Assembly (NCBI GenBank): GCA_041725875.1
Contig: JBGRQB010000042.1
Span: forward strand, 1-26,063
Direction of reading: 5' to 3'
DNA: 26,063 nt
Source of the DNA: JBGRQB01 sp041725875
Lineage (GTDB): Bacteria > Bacteroidota > Ignavibacteria > Ignavibacteriales > Melioribacteraceae
Shown piece by piece: positions 15,973 through 24,985 of the stretch. How positions within the stretch are numbered: the first letter of the stretch is position 1; every line of letters begins with the position of its first letter. The translations under genes were made by a program, and so were the position numbers. Under the pieces are notes generated by a model that was not told the origin of the DNA, did not search any database, and worked only from the letters and a program-made list of their open reading frames with translations.

Positions 15973-15980
15973 CAAACATA
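15973..15980 (-). promoter_or_regulatory. Candidate Bacteroidota-type -7 promoter element for the B12 operon
   Basis: TATGTTTG matches the TAnnTTTG -7 consensus of Bacteroidota sigma-ABfr promoters, 24 nt upstream of the riboswitch P1. This would start transcription near 15966. The region where a -33 TTTG would lie is only a T-rich tract, so the promoter rests on one box plus position. Confidence 0.4.
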
Positions 15981-16042
15981 TAAAAATTCTTATGATAAAA
16001 AAATAAAAAAATCTTTTTCCTGTTTTTATGGTATGATTTAAA

Positions 16043-16072
16043 TTGCCAGACAACCTTTCGGCTGTCTGGCAA
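16043..16072 (-). terminator. Intrinsic-type terminator hairpin after the RND efflux operon
   Basis: TTGCCAGACA pairs with TGTCTGGCAA. The stem continues through GCC/GGT to a GAAA tetraloop, making about 13 bp. It starts 8 bases after the stop of the RND pump and is followed by a short TTTAAAT tract. It separates the metal-efflux operon from the B12 operon. Confidence 0.8.
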
Positions 16073-16079
16073 ATTCACT

Positions 16080-19000
16080 TTATTTTTCTTTATCAACACT
16101 ACGAACCGTTGTTGAAAACCATTTATACAATGCCGGTATTACAATTAAGGTAAGCAGAGTTGATGTAAATAATCCTCCAACTACTACTGTTGCCAAAGGT
16201 TTCTGGACTTCGCTACCAGTTCCTGTAGCTATTAACAGTGGCATCAGACCCAACACCGTTGTAAGTGCTGTCATCAAAACGGGTCGTAAACGTAATTTTG
16301 CACCTTCTACTGAAGCAACATCAAGGGGAACACCATCTCTTAACATCTGGTTTAAATATGTTACCATAACCATTCCGTTTTGCAACGCTATTCCAAAAAG
16401 TGCAATAAACCCAACGGATGAAGGAACCGAAAGATTTTGCCCTGTTAACCAAAGTGCAATTACTCCTCCTACAAGTGCAAGAGGTATATTTATAAATATC
16501 AGTAATGTGTTTTTTAATGAATTAAAACTTGTAAAGAGTAAAAAGAAAACAATCAATAATGTTACGGGAATTACAATTGCAAAACGTTTGTTTGCTTCCT
16601 GTTGTAATTTATACTGTCCTCCCCAGGTTGTATAATAACCAACCGGAAGTTTTATTTGTTCATCTATTTTAGCCTGGCTTTCATTTACAAAACCTACAAT
16701 ATCTCTTCCGTTTACATTACACTGAACAGTGATGAACCGTTGATTCTGCTCACGCGTAATTTGTCTCGGGCCTTCAAGTTCTTCAATAACTGCAACCTGA
16801 CTCAAAGGAACTTTAACCCCGTTTGGAGCAGAAATCAGTAATTCACTAATAGCTCTTTCGTTATTTCTGAATTCCGGAGAAAATCTTACAAAAATATCAA
16901 AACGTTTTATTCCTTCGAATATTTGTCCGGCAGTTTCACCTCCAACAGCAGTTTTAATCACCTGTTGGACATCTTCAAGATTAAGTCCGTACCTTGCAAT
17001 AGCTTCTCTGTTTACAATAATTTTCAACTGGGGTTTACCACTTATCTGATCCACCTGTACATCGGAAGCACCACGAATTTTCCCGATCACTCCGGAAATT
17101 TCTTCTGCTTTGGCTTTTAATATAACAAGATCATCACCGAATAATTTTATGGCAAGTTCTGCTTTAACACCTTCAAGAAGTTCATCAACAGCCATCTGAA
17201 TAGGCTGGGTAAAGTTAGTTAATACCCCTGGGAAATTTCCTATTTTCTCTCTTATTTCTTCTTCCAGCATTTTTTGAGAAAAACCTTCCCGCCACTCTTT
17301 TTCAGGTTTCAGTAGAACATACATTTCAACACTGTTTATAGGATCTGTATGTGCTCCAACTTCTCCGCGTCCTATACGACTCACAGTTCCGTTTACTTCT
17401 TCTACTTCCATAACTCTTTTTTCAACAAGTAAAGCTATTCTTTTACTTTCGCGTAATGAAACAGACGGAGCCAATGATAATCGTACAACAAGTGTACCTT
17501 CATTTAACGAAGGTGTAAATTCGGAACCAAGTTTCGGGTATATTATTGCACCTGAAATTATAATGACAATCCCAAGCGCGATAGCAGCGCTTCTGAATTT
17601 AACAAAAAAGATTATTACCGGTTCATAAAGTTTAATAAGAGTTTTCACAACTATATTTTCTTCCGATTTGTTTTTCTTCTTTGATTTTTGCTTTAATAAA
17701 AATGAAGAAATAACCGGAGCCAGAGTTAATGTAAAAAAGAGAGAACCAAGCATTGCCAATGAAATTGTAAATGCCAGAGGTTTAAAAGTTTTCCCTTCCA
17801 CTCCCTGTAATGTAAAAAGTGGTATAAAAACAGTTATTATTATTATAATTGAAAATATAATTGGTCGTAATACTTCTTTACTTGCTCTTGCTACAACCAA
17901 AAGAAAATTTTCACTTGCCTTTGCTTCTTTTTTCAGTCGGTCAATATTTTCAACCAGTACAATACTTCCGTCAACCATCATACCGATAGCAATTGCCAGC
18001 CCGCCAAATGACATTAAGTTGATCGATATGCCAAAATATTCCATTCCTATAAAAGCAAACAATACTGAAAACGGAATTGAAATTGCTACAGTAATACTTG
18101 GCCTGATTGTTCCCATAAATAATACTAAAACAAGAGCCACCAAAATAATTCCCTGTAATAAAGCATCTGTTACAGTTGTCACTGCCGCTTCAACAAGTGA
18201 TTTTTGTTCATAGTAAGGTACAAGGTTTATTCCTTCGGGAAGAGTTTTGTTTATCTCTTCCATTTTTTTTTCAACAGCTCCGATAACTGTTGAAGAATTG
18301 GTTCCAAAAAGTTTAATTACCTGTCCGGCAACAACTTCACCGATTCCGTTGCGTGTCTGCAACCCTCTTCTCACTGCTCCCCCAATTTCTATTTGGGCAA
18401 GCTCACTAAGGTAAACCGGAACTCCGTCATGAGTTTTCACTACTATTTTGTTAAGATCTTCAATTTTTGTTGCAAGTCCAACAGATCTGATCAAAAATTC
18501 TTCAGCATCTTTTTCAATAAACGAAGCTCCTACATTCAGGTTGTTCTTTTTTATTATATCAACAACTTCATTAACTGATATATCATACTTTAGCAAGGCT
18601 TCCGAATTTACCATAACGTGAAATTGTTTTTCGTAACCACCAATTCCCAAAACTTCGGTAACACCGGGAACTGTTTGCAATTGAAACTTAATTACCCAAT
18701 CCTGCAAAGTTCTAAGTTCTTCGTAAGTGTACTTTCCTGTTGTATCATCAAGATAATAAAAAAGAACCAATCCCATTCCGGTTGAAATCGGACCCATAAC
18801 CGGATCTCCAAATCCTTCCGGAATTTGTTCTCGCGCTTCTTGTAATCTTTCATTAACAACTTGTCGCGCAAAATATATATCTGTTCCATCTTCAAAATAG
18901 ATGTTAACAACTGACAAACCAAAATTTGAAACTGATCTTATATTTTCCAGTTTTGGTAAACCGTTCATTGAAGTTTCAATTGGAAAGGTAACATATTTTT

Positions 19001-19181
19001 CAACTTCTTCGGGTGCTAATCCTTCAGTCACGGTAAAAACCTGAACCAAAGAAGGTGAAACATCAGGAAATGCGTCTATGGGTAATTTAGTGTAACTAAA
19101 ATAACCGCTAACAAAAACCACAACGCCAATTATAATTGTAATCAGGCGATTTTTCAGAACAAAATCTATTAACTTATTCAT
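16080..19181 (-). CDS. Heavy-metal efflux RND pump (CusA/CzcA family)
   Basis: The inner-membrane proton/metal antiporter of a tripartite efflux system, 1033 aa, full length for the HME-RND family. The N-terminal block (KLPIDAFPDVSPSLVQVFT), VNIYFEDGTDIYFARQVVNE and MMVDGSIVLVENIDR are typical. In TM4 the proton-relay residues are Asp404 and Glu411 without the extra upstream Asp of CzcA, a pattern closer to CusA. Of the three CusA substrate methionines, Met620 and Met663 align, but the position of Met573 is Val/Arg (TLVVRLS). Neighbours are the fusion protein and outer-membrane factor. The metal (Zn/Co/Cd versus Cu/Ag) cannot be settled; the SmtB/CadC-like regulator favours divalent ions. ATG 19181 has GGAG 7 nt upstream. 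Confidence 0.95.
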   Translation of the reverse strand: MNKLIDFVLKNRLITIIIGVVVFVSGYFSYTKLPIDAFPDVSPSLVQVFTVTEGLAPEEVEKYVTFPIETSMNGLPKLENIRSVSNFGLSVVNIYFEDGTDIYFARQVVNERLQEAREQIPEGFGDPVMGPISTGMGLVLFYYLDDTTGKYTYEELRTLQDWVIKFQLQTVPGVTEVLGIGGYEKQFHVMVNSEALLKYDISVNEVVDIIKKNNLNVGASFIEKDAEEFLIRSVGLATKIEDLNKIVVKTHDGVPVYLSELAQIEIGGAVRRGLQTRNGIGEVVAGQVIKLFGTNSSTVIGAVEKKMEEINKTLPEGINLVPYYEQKSLVEAAVTTVTDALLQGIILVALVLVLFMGTIRPSITVAISIPFSVLFAFIGMEYFGISINLMSFGGLAIAIGMMVDGSIVLVENIDRLKKEAKASENFLLVVARASKEVLRPIIFSIIIIITVFIPLFTLQGVEGKTFKPLAFTISLAMLGSLFFTLTLAPVISSFLLKQKSKKKNKSEENIVVKTLIKLYEPVIIFFVKFRSAAIALGIVIIISGAIIYPKLGSEFTPSLNEGTLVVRLSLAPSVSLRESKRIALLVEKRVMEVEEVNGTVSRIGRGEVGAHTDPINSVEMYVLLKPEKEWREGFSQKMLEEEIREKIGNFPGVLTNFTQPIQMAVDELLEGVKAELAIKLFGDDLVILKAKAEEISGVIGKIRGASDVQVDQISGKPQLKIIVNREAIARYGLNLEDVQQVIKTAVGGETAGQIFEGIKRFDIFVRFSPEFRNNERAISELLISAPNGVKVPLSQVAVIEELEGPRQITREQNQRFITVQCNVNGRDIVGFVNESQAKIDEQIKLPVGYYTTWGGQYKLQQEANKRFAIVIPVTLLIVFFLLFTSFNSLKNTLLIFINIPLALVGGVIALWLTGQNLSVPSSVGFIALFGIALQNGMVMVTYLNQMLRDGVPLDVASVEGAKLRLRPVLMTALTTVLGLMPLLIATGTGSEVQKPLATVVVGGLFTSTLLTLIVIPALYKWFSTTVRSVDKEK

Positions 19182-19193
19182 AATTTCTCCTTA

Positions 19194-20177
19194 TTAATGA
19201 CCGTGTCCGCCGCCAAATGCTTCTTTTAATAATTCAGATTTAATTGTAAAGGCTCCTTTTGAAACATAGACTTGTCCTTCTGATAATCCTTTTAATATTT
19301 CGGCATATTTCGAATTTGTTTTTCCTACAATAACAGGCTGAGGTTTAAATCCACCTTCGTGTTTAACAAATACAACTTTTTTATTTTCAAAATTTTGAAT
19401 GGCATTAATTGTAACAGTTTTCAGAACCGGCTCATATTCTGTATATACTTTTGCCGAAACAAACATACCCGGCTTCCAATTTCCATTTGTATTGTTAATC
19501 AGAACTCTGGCAGATGCAGTTCTGGTTTCTTCATTTACCACCGGACTAACATAAAAGATTTTCCCGCCTGTTTTTTTATCATTATCACCAAAATTGATTT
19601 GAGTTGTTTGTCCTACTTGTATTTCGTTAAAATCTTTTTGGTAAATGTTTAATTCAGCCCACACATAATTTAAGTCAGCAATCTTAACAACATTATTATT
19701 TCCTATAACTTCTCCGGGTGTCATTGTCATATCGAGTATTACACCATCTGTTGCTGCTTTAACATTATATTTTACCAGACTTTCATTACTCTCAATAACT
19801 GCAATTATTTCACCTTTTTTAATTTTGTCACCAATTTTTTTATTTACTCTTTTAACTAATCCTGAAAATCTCGGAACAATGTGTGCAATTCTGGCAGGAT
19901 CTGGAACAATTTCTCCATAAAGATTTTTATAATTGGCGAGTTCACGAGGACTCACACTTGAAGTTTCAATTCCAAGCTCTTTCATTTCGGAAGCAGAAAT
20001 TTTTACAATTTCTTCCTCTTCCTCATGTGTGTCTTTTTTATCTTTATTTGCTGTTATTTCTTTATGAACCTTTACATCATCCTGATGTTTTTCTGACAAA
20101 TCCATTATGATATATGTAACTATAATCCCAATTAGCATTCCTGTAATCAGAAAAAGAAATTTATTTTTATCTTTCAT
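19194..20177 (-). CDS. RND efflux membrane-fusion (periplasmic adaptor) protein, CusB/CzcB type
   Basis: A 327-aa adaptor linking the pump to the outer-membrane channel. The N-terminal hydrophobic segment (residues 7-26) is a signal anchor. It is followed by a charged, His-containing spacer (KEITANKDKKDTHEEEEE). The lipoyl/beta-barrel core includes YGEIVPDPARIAHIVPRFSG, VKRVNKKIGDKIKKGEIIAV and VRTASARV-type NEETRTASARVLINN. The extreme C-terminus is GGGHGH, a small metal-binding-like tail. The gene is 11 nt after the outer-membrane factor and 12 nt before the pump. Confidence 0.93.
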   Translation of the reverse strand: MKDKNKFLFLITGMLIGIIVTYIIMDLSEKHQDDVKVHKEITANKDKKDTHEEEEEIVKISASEMKELGIETSSVSPRELANYKNLYGEIVPDPARIAHIVPRFSGLVKRVNKKIGDKIKKGEIIAVIESNESLVKYNVKAATDGVILDMTMTPGEVIGNNNVVKIADLNYVWAELNIYQKDFNEIQVGQTTQINFGDNDKKTGGKIFYVSPVVNEETRTASARVLINNTNGNWKPGMFVSAKVYTEYEPVLKTVTINAIQNFENKKVVFVKHEGGFKPQPVIVGKTNSKYAEILKGLSEGQVYVSKGAFTIKSELLKEAFGGGHGH

Positions 20178-20188
20178 TTTACTATCCC

Positions 20189-21439
20189 TTATTTAATTTT
20201 ACTAACAGTTAAACCTTCAATTTCAGCAAGTGTCATCTGAATATCTTTCTTGTTAATCAGATAATCATTCTGGATTTCAAACAATGTTCTTTGTGCATCC
20301 AGTACATCCAACGATGTAAACAAACCAGCCATATTCCCTTTTTTGATCTCTGCAAATACTTTCTTTGCTTCGGGAATTGTTTCGTTGTTAAACTTCTCTT
20401 CAACCTTTAATAAAGTCACTAATCGGTTAAAAAGAAGATTCAATCGAAGAGTAAGTTTATTTTTAACATTTTGAAACTCTTCTTTTTTCTGATCAAGTCT
20501 TATTTTAGCTTCCAGAATTGATCCCTGATTTTTATCAAACAATGGAAGTGGCATTGATGCACCCAATACAAACGCATTTGCTTTTGCTTCTGCTAAGTTT
20601 TTTATTCCCATACTTATTGTAAGATCGGGAGTTGCTTTTGCTTCTTCATAAACAATTACAGATTCCTGTTTATTATACTCACTGCTAAATCTTTTTAGCT
20701 TAGGATTATTTTCCAGTTTTGAAATTAATGAACTATAATCAGGAAGAATTACACCAGTGTTTAGTTTTCCTTTGAGAGACTGAATTACAAAATTAGGATC
20801 ATTAATTAAAGAAGCCAGTTCTGTAACGACATCCTGATATAAGGCTTCAATTTTTCTAATTTCCGTCTGCAATGAATTTTTAATAATCTTTGAGCGGGAA
20901 ATTTCAACAGGTGAAACCTTCCCTGCTTTAACTCTTTTTTTCAAATCAGCTATAAGTTTTTCAGAAATTTCGAGTAATTCTTTATTCTTATATACTAACT
21001 GCTGTAATGAAAGAGCGTTTGTAAAAGTTTTTCTGATTTCTGTTAGTAGTTCAACTCTTTTTTCTTCGTAATCCCATTCGGCAAGTACAATATCCATTTC
21101 GGCTACTTTTTCCCGTTTCGATATTTTACCAGCCAACATAATATTTTGACTCAGACTAAAAGTAATTTCGCTTCCGTCAAAACCTTTATAATTTTTTGTA
21201 CCAAAAATATTACCGGCTTCTATCTCCAGTTCGGGATTGGAAAGTAAGCCCTGTTGAAGTTTTACAGCCTGAAATGCTTTGATGTTTTTTCGCAAGATTT
21301 TTAATTCAGGGTTATTTTTAATTGCTATGTCAACTGCTGTTTCAACGGAAAGGCTGATATTCTTTTTTTCCTGTGCATTTATTTTTGATACATCTATTCC
21401 CAGCAGGACAATTGTCAGAATAAATATTATTCTGTACAT
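20189..21439 (-). CDS. TolC-family outer-membrane efflux channel, CusC/CzcC type
   Basis: A 416-aa outer-membrane factor with a signal peptide (MYRIIFILTIVLLGIDVSKI). Two TolC-type repeats are visible: VDIAIKNNPELKILRKNIKA with NPELEIEAGNIFG, and later LPDYSSLISKLENNPKL with a second long helical pair. The start ATG at 21439 has GGAGG four bases upstream. The in-frame ATG at 21454 would place this site inside the gene. It forms the exit duct for the adjacent CusA/CusB-like proteins. Confidence 0.92.
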   Translation of the reverse strand: MYRIIFILTIVLLGIDVSKINAQEKKNISLSVETAVDIAIKNNPELKILRKNIKAFQAVKLQQGLLSNPELEIEAGNIFGTKNYKGFDGSEITFSLSQNIMLAGKISKREKVAEMDIVLAEWDYEEKRVELLTEIRKTFTNALSLQQLVYKNKELLEISEKLIADLKKRVKAGKVSPVEISRSKIIKNSLQTEIRKIEALYQDVVTELASLINDPNFVIQSLKGKLNTGVILPDYSSLISKLENNPKLKRFSSEYNKQESVIVYEEAKATPDLTISMGIKNLAEAKANAFVLGASMPLPLFDKNQGSILEAKIRLDQKKEEFQNVKNKLTLRLNLLFNRLVTLLKVEEKFNNETIPEAKKVFAEIKKGNMAGLFTSLDVLDAQRTLFEIQNDYLINKKDIQMTLAEIEGLTVSKIK

Positions 21440-21508
21440 AATGCCTCCATACATTTAATTTTTAATCACTAAAAGTTATTTTCGCTAAATCTTTTGGGTT
21501 TTACAGTA

Positions 21509-21913
21509 TCAAATAAGAAGCAAAACTGTGGAGTAGTTTTCGAGTGTGTTATTTACTTGAGGAATTATATCAAAGGAGTTTTTAGTTTTATTATCAACAG
21601 CAGGCAAAATACCGGAAATATTATTTTTTACCTTTATTAACTTTGAAATGATATTGTTTTTGGTAAGTAATTGATTTTCTTCAAAACAGTTTTCATCAAT
21701 ATTTTCATCTTCACAATCTTTATTGCTGATTAAATTTGAGAAGAGATCTGTTGCATTGTGGCAATGTGAATTCCCGATTTCTTCAATGTGAACACGACCG
21801 TTATCTTCGGAGCAAATAATATAATTTTGCTCAAAATTATGAATCAGAGTTATGTGACTAAAAAGTATAAATCCCAAAACAAGGTTTACAATATTTTTGA
21901 TATTCTGCTTCAT
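21509..21913 (-). CDS. Small exported His/Cys-containing protein of the metal-efflux operon
   Basis: A 134-aa protein with an N-terminal hydrophobic signal segment (residues about 8-24) and a short motif IICSEDNGRVHIEEI followed by NSHCH. Further Cys and acidic residues follow (KDCEDENIDENCFEEN). I do not recognise a named family. The Cys/His-rich region next to an ArsR sensor and an RND pump suggests a periplasmic metal-handling accessory, but that is inference. Its ATG overlaps the arsR stop by one base (TAATG), so the two are translationally coupled. Confidence 0.75.
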   Translation of the reverse strand: MKQNIKNIVNLVLGFILFSHITLIHNFEQNYIICSEDNGRVHIEEIGNSHCHNATDLFSNLISNKDCEDENIDENCFEENQLLTKNNIISKLIKVKNNISGILPAVDNKTKNSFDIIPQVNNTLENYSTVLLLI

Positions 21914-22275
21914 TATTCCTGAACGTGTTCTTTAATTTGTGAAATAATATAACTGATATGTCCATCATCAATTGAGTAATAAACCATCTTCCCTTCTTTT
22001 CTGAATTTTACAAGTCGGGAATTTCTTAACAATCTTAATTGATGAGAAACTGCAGAAACAGTTGATTCAGTTACTGCTGATATATCACAGACACACAATT
22101 CATTATCAAGGAGTGATAAAACAATTTTTAATCTTGTTGGCTCACCAAGAAGTTTAAATGTTTCGGCCATTTCAAATATTTCCGAATTATCTGCAAGATT
22201 TTCTTTTGTTTTTTTCACTTTTTCTTCATTAACCGATTCGGTTTTACAAACTGGTATTTTCTTTTCATTTTTCAC
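21913..22275 (-). CDS. ArsR/SmtB-family metal-sensing repressor
   Basis: A 120-aa winged-helix repressor. The core is MAETFKLLGEPTRLKIVLSL, with the recognition helix around STVSAVSHQLRLLRNSRLV. Both classic metal sites can be read. The alpha3N site has Cys61-x-Cys63 (ELCVCDI) plus an N-terminal Cys10, as in the Cd/Pb sensor CadC. The alpha5 site has Asp104, His106, His117 and Glu120, with the same spacing as SmtB. The start is GTG at 22275, with no ribosome binding site seen. The perfect palindrome at 22286-22317 is its likely operator. It is first in the efflux operon, so it should autorepress and be released by metal. Confidence 0.93.
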   Translation of the reverse strand: MKNEKKIPVCKTESVNEEKVKKTKENLADNSEIFEMAETFKLLGEPTRLKIVLSLLDNELCVCDISAVTESTVSAVSHQLRLLRNSRLVKFRKEGKMVYYSIDDGHISYIISQIKEHVQE

Positions 22276-22285
22276 AACTTAATAT

Positions 22286-22317
22286 ACAAACACTTGAACA
22301 ATTGTTCAAGTGTTTGT
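22286..22317. promoter_or_regulatory. Perfect 32-bp palindromic operator for the ArsR repressor
   Basis: The centre is TTGAACAATTGTTCAA, extended without mismatch to 16 bp per arm. The TGAACA...TGTTCA core matches operators of the SmtB/CzrA group (12-2-12 type). It begins 11 bp upstream of the arsR GTG and 8 bp after the permease stop, with no T-run on the downstream side. Repressor binding here would block the start of the efflux operon. Confidence 0.85.
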
Positions 22318-22324
22318 GTTAAAT

Positions 22325-24985
22325 TTATTCATTTCTAATTACATTCACAGGATTTGTTCTACTTACTTTTATCATCTGGTAGCTGATTGTTAATCCGGCT
22401 ATCACAATCACAGATAAAAATGCAATTATTATCTCTGTAATACCAATATTTATTCTGTATGCAAACTCCTGCAGCCACTGATTCATAAAGTAGAATGAAA
22501 CCGGGAGTCCGACTAAAAGAGAGTAAAGTATCAAAACAACAAATTCTTTTGAAAAAGAGTAAGAAAGCTGAGGCATTGATGCACCAAGTGTTTTTCTTAT
22601 TCCAATCTCCTTTAGTTTTTGTCTGGCTGTAAATGCTGCCAGTCCAAAGAGTCCAAGACAAGCAATTAAAATGGACATTGAGGAAGCAAGATTAATAATC
22701 ACGCCATCTTTTTCATCCTGACTGTAAAAATCTTTTATCCTTTCGTCAAGGAAATTATATTCGAACTGAGTTTGTTTATCAAACTTTTCATGTACATTTT
22801 GTAAATGCTTTATAGTTTGAGGCAGATTCTGCATTGAAACTTCTGCCGTAAAATAATCGATTGAATCAAACGGATTAAATTTATATCCAATTATTATTGG
22901 CGTGATTGGTTCGTGAAGCGACTTAAAATGAAAATCTTTTAAGATTCCTGATATTGTAAACGTTGCGTTTCTTCTTCCTGTATCAAGAGTTATTTGTTTC
23001 CCTACAGGATCGCTTAAACCTAAAACTTTTACAGCCGATTCATTTATCATCACGGAACTTGTATCAATTGAATGATTACCACTTTGGTTTTTACCTGCCA
23101 ACAGTTCAATTTTATAAACATCTAAAAACTCTTTGTCAGCACCTATAAATGAAACCTCTCTGTTTGCAGATTCATCCTCACCCGGCATTCTTGCAGAAAG
23201 CGTGGAAATATTTTTCCAGTCACAAGGAATATTTGTAGTAACAGTTACATTTCGCACTTCAGAAAAAGCGCTGAATTCATTTATCATTGTCTGATAATTA
23301 CTTCTGGCTCCCCTGCTGTTAATATCAATAACAACCTTTTTATCCTGGGCAAAACCAAGTTCTTTATTCTTCACAAAATGAAGCTGATTATTTACAATCA
23401 CTGTTGCAAAAATCATCATCACAGAAATTGCAAACTGTAAAACCACCAGTGATTTTTTAACGGTAGAAACACTTCCCCTGTTGTTGGTTTTAAGTTTCAT
23501 CAATGAAACGCTGTTCATTTTTGAAAGATAAAATGCTGATATACTTCCGGATGCAACTCCCAGAATTAATATCAGCAGCAGACTCGAAAAAATCACTCCG
23601 TAATTTTCAAGCAGATTTAGTGAAAGTTCTTTTTGAAAATATGAATTAAAATCAGGTAATATGAGATAAGCAAAAAGAAGAGAAACAAAAGTTGCCAGAC
23701 CTGTCATAACCGTTGATTCTGCGAGTATCTGTGCAATAAGCTGTTTCTTTGTTGCGCCCACAACTTTTCTCATTCCAATCTCTTTTGCTCTGGTAAGATA
23801 CATTGTGTTCGAAAGATTCGAGTAATTTATACACGCAATTAAAATTATAAAAAAGCCAATCACACCAAGTATGTAAATTGTGTTTTTGCTTTTACCACCG
23901 TGGTTATACTGGTATTCAAAATTTGTAGATCCAAAGTGAATATCGGCAAACGACTGAACTATCAGGTGTTCGGTTTTCCCGAATGTATCTGTCTGATGTT
24001 TCTTCTCAAACTCAGTTAATTTATTTTGAAATCCTGATTTCTCTTTTTCACTGTTAAAGAGAAGATAAGTCCGCACCGAACTTCTGTCAAACGAACTCAG
24101 AACATTTCTTCTAACAAAAGGTATTGCACGCACAGTTTCAAAAGAAATAAGCATTGAAAACTGAATGTGCGAATTTGCCGGCGGATCTTTCATCACACCT
24201 TTAACAATAAAATTTCCCCAGGGTCTGTCAGTAATTAAAGTTTTTCCAATTGGATTTTCATCCCCGAAAATAACTTTTGCTTTTGATTCGGTAAGAATAA
24301 CATTGTTGGGATTTGCAAGAAAATCTTTACTATAGCCTTCCGGTTTTTCAAAATCAAAAATTGAGAAAAATCCCGGTTGCGCAATTAAAAACTCTGCTTC
24401 CTGATATTTTACATCTTTATATTGGACTGTAAATCTGCCAAATCCGTTTTGATCAATAAATGAAGTGTATTCCTTTACCTCAGGATAATTTTTCTCAAGC
24501 ATCTCTCCAACAGGATTAGGAACTATAGAATAATATCTGTCACCTTCATTTCCTGATTTATCTAGAGTTACAAGTCGACCAATCTTATCATAATTTTTAT
24601 GAAGTTTATCAAAGTTCAGCTCATCTGCAATGTAAAGAGAAATAATAAGCAGAGAGGTTATTCCCAAAGTTAAACCAATTAAATTAATTGTTGAATGGGT
24701 TTTATTTTTAAGCAATATTCTCCAGGCAAGTCTGAAAACATTTTTAAGCATATCAGCTCCAAAACTTAATGATTGAATATAAAAAGGAAGTACACTGCGC
24801 ATCACTTCCCTGCGGTAAAATTTCTTTGCCTTTCTTTTTCCCTCGCGTTCAGCTGTTAAATGGAAATATTCATCCATATCTCCAACAGTGGTGTATTCAC
24901 CATTATCAGGATATAATTTTTTCATTATAAACCGGGAAATAAACGGAGGTTTTATATCTTTATTATATAAGCGTTTTTGTTTCAA
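22325..24985 (-). CDS. FtsX/MacB-type permease with N-terminal permease-prefix domain
   Basis: An 886-aa membrane protein. Residues about 10-75 form the permease-prefix domain (KPPFISRFIMKKLYP and AKKFYRREVMRSVLP) known from PadR-linked permeases. Two FtsX-type units follow, each with a large extracytoplasmic MacB-like domain. Their cytoplasmic coupling loops read AKEIGMRKVVGATKKQL and LKEIGIRKTLGASMPQL. About eight membrane segments are expected. The TTG start at 24985 overlaps the padR end by 23 nt and is kept because the prefix motif begins at residue 12. No ATPase gene lies beside it, so its partner, if any, is elsewhere. Cargo is unknown. Confidence 0.88.
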   Translation of the reverse strand: MKQKRLYNKDIKPPFISRFIMKKLYPDNGEYTTVGDMDEYFHLTAEREGKRKAKKFYRREVMRSVLPFYIQSLSFGADMLKNVFRLAWRILLKNKTHSTINLIGLTLGITSLLIISLYIADELNFDKLHKNYDKIGRLVTLDKSGNEGDRYYSIVPNPVGEMLEKNYPEVKEYTSFIDQNGFGRFTVQYKDVKYQEAEFLIAQPGFFSIFDFEKPEGYSKDFLANPNNVILTESKAKVIFGDENPIGKTLITDRPWGNFIVKGVMKDPPANSHIQFSMLISFETVRAIPFVRRNVLSSFDRSSVRTYLLFNSEKEKSGFQNKLTEFEKKHQTDTFGKTEHLIVQSFADIHFGSTNFEYQYNHGGKSKNTIYILGVIGFFIILIACINYSNLSNTMYLTRAKEIGMRKVVGATKKQLIAQILAESTVMTGLATFVSLLFAYLILPDFNSYFQKELSLNLLENYGVIFSSLLLILILGVASGSISAFYLSKMNSVSLMKLKTNNRGSVSTVKKSLVVLQFAISVMMIFATVIVNNQLHFVKNKELGFAQDKKVVIDINSRGARSNYQTMINEFSAFSEVRNVTVTTNIPCDWKNISTLSARMPGEDESANREVSFIGADKEFLDVYKIELLAGKNQSGNHSIDTSSVMINESAVKVLGLSDPVGKQITLDTGRRNATFTISGILKDFHFKSLHEPITPIIIGYKFNPFDSIDYFTAEVSMQNLPQTIKHLQNVHEKFDKQTQFEYNFLDERIKDFYSQDEKDGVIINLASSMSILIACLGLFGLAAFTARQKLKEIGIRKTLGASMPQLSYSFSKEFVVLILYSLLVGLPVSFYFMNQWLQEFAYRINIGITEIIIAFLSVIVIAGLTISYQMIKVSRTNPVNVIRNE

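Noticed and set aside
15998..16025. A/T homopolymer stretch upstream of the B12 promoter as a repeat element
   Set aside because: Short, irregular A-rich tracts with no repeat unit; probably just promoter-flanking DNA.
17668..18213. 181-codon plus-strand open frame opposite the RND pump
   Set aside because: It lies wholly antisense to conserved transmembrane segments and has a low-complexity composition without a signal or motif.
22286..22317. Palindrome as terminator of the permease gene
   Set aside because: The sequence after the stem (TATATTAAG) is not a T-tract, while the TGAACA/TGTTCA core and position fit an ArsR operator much better.
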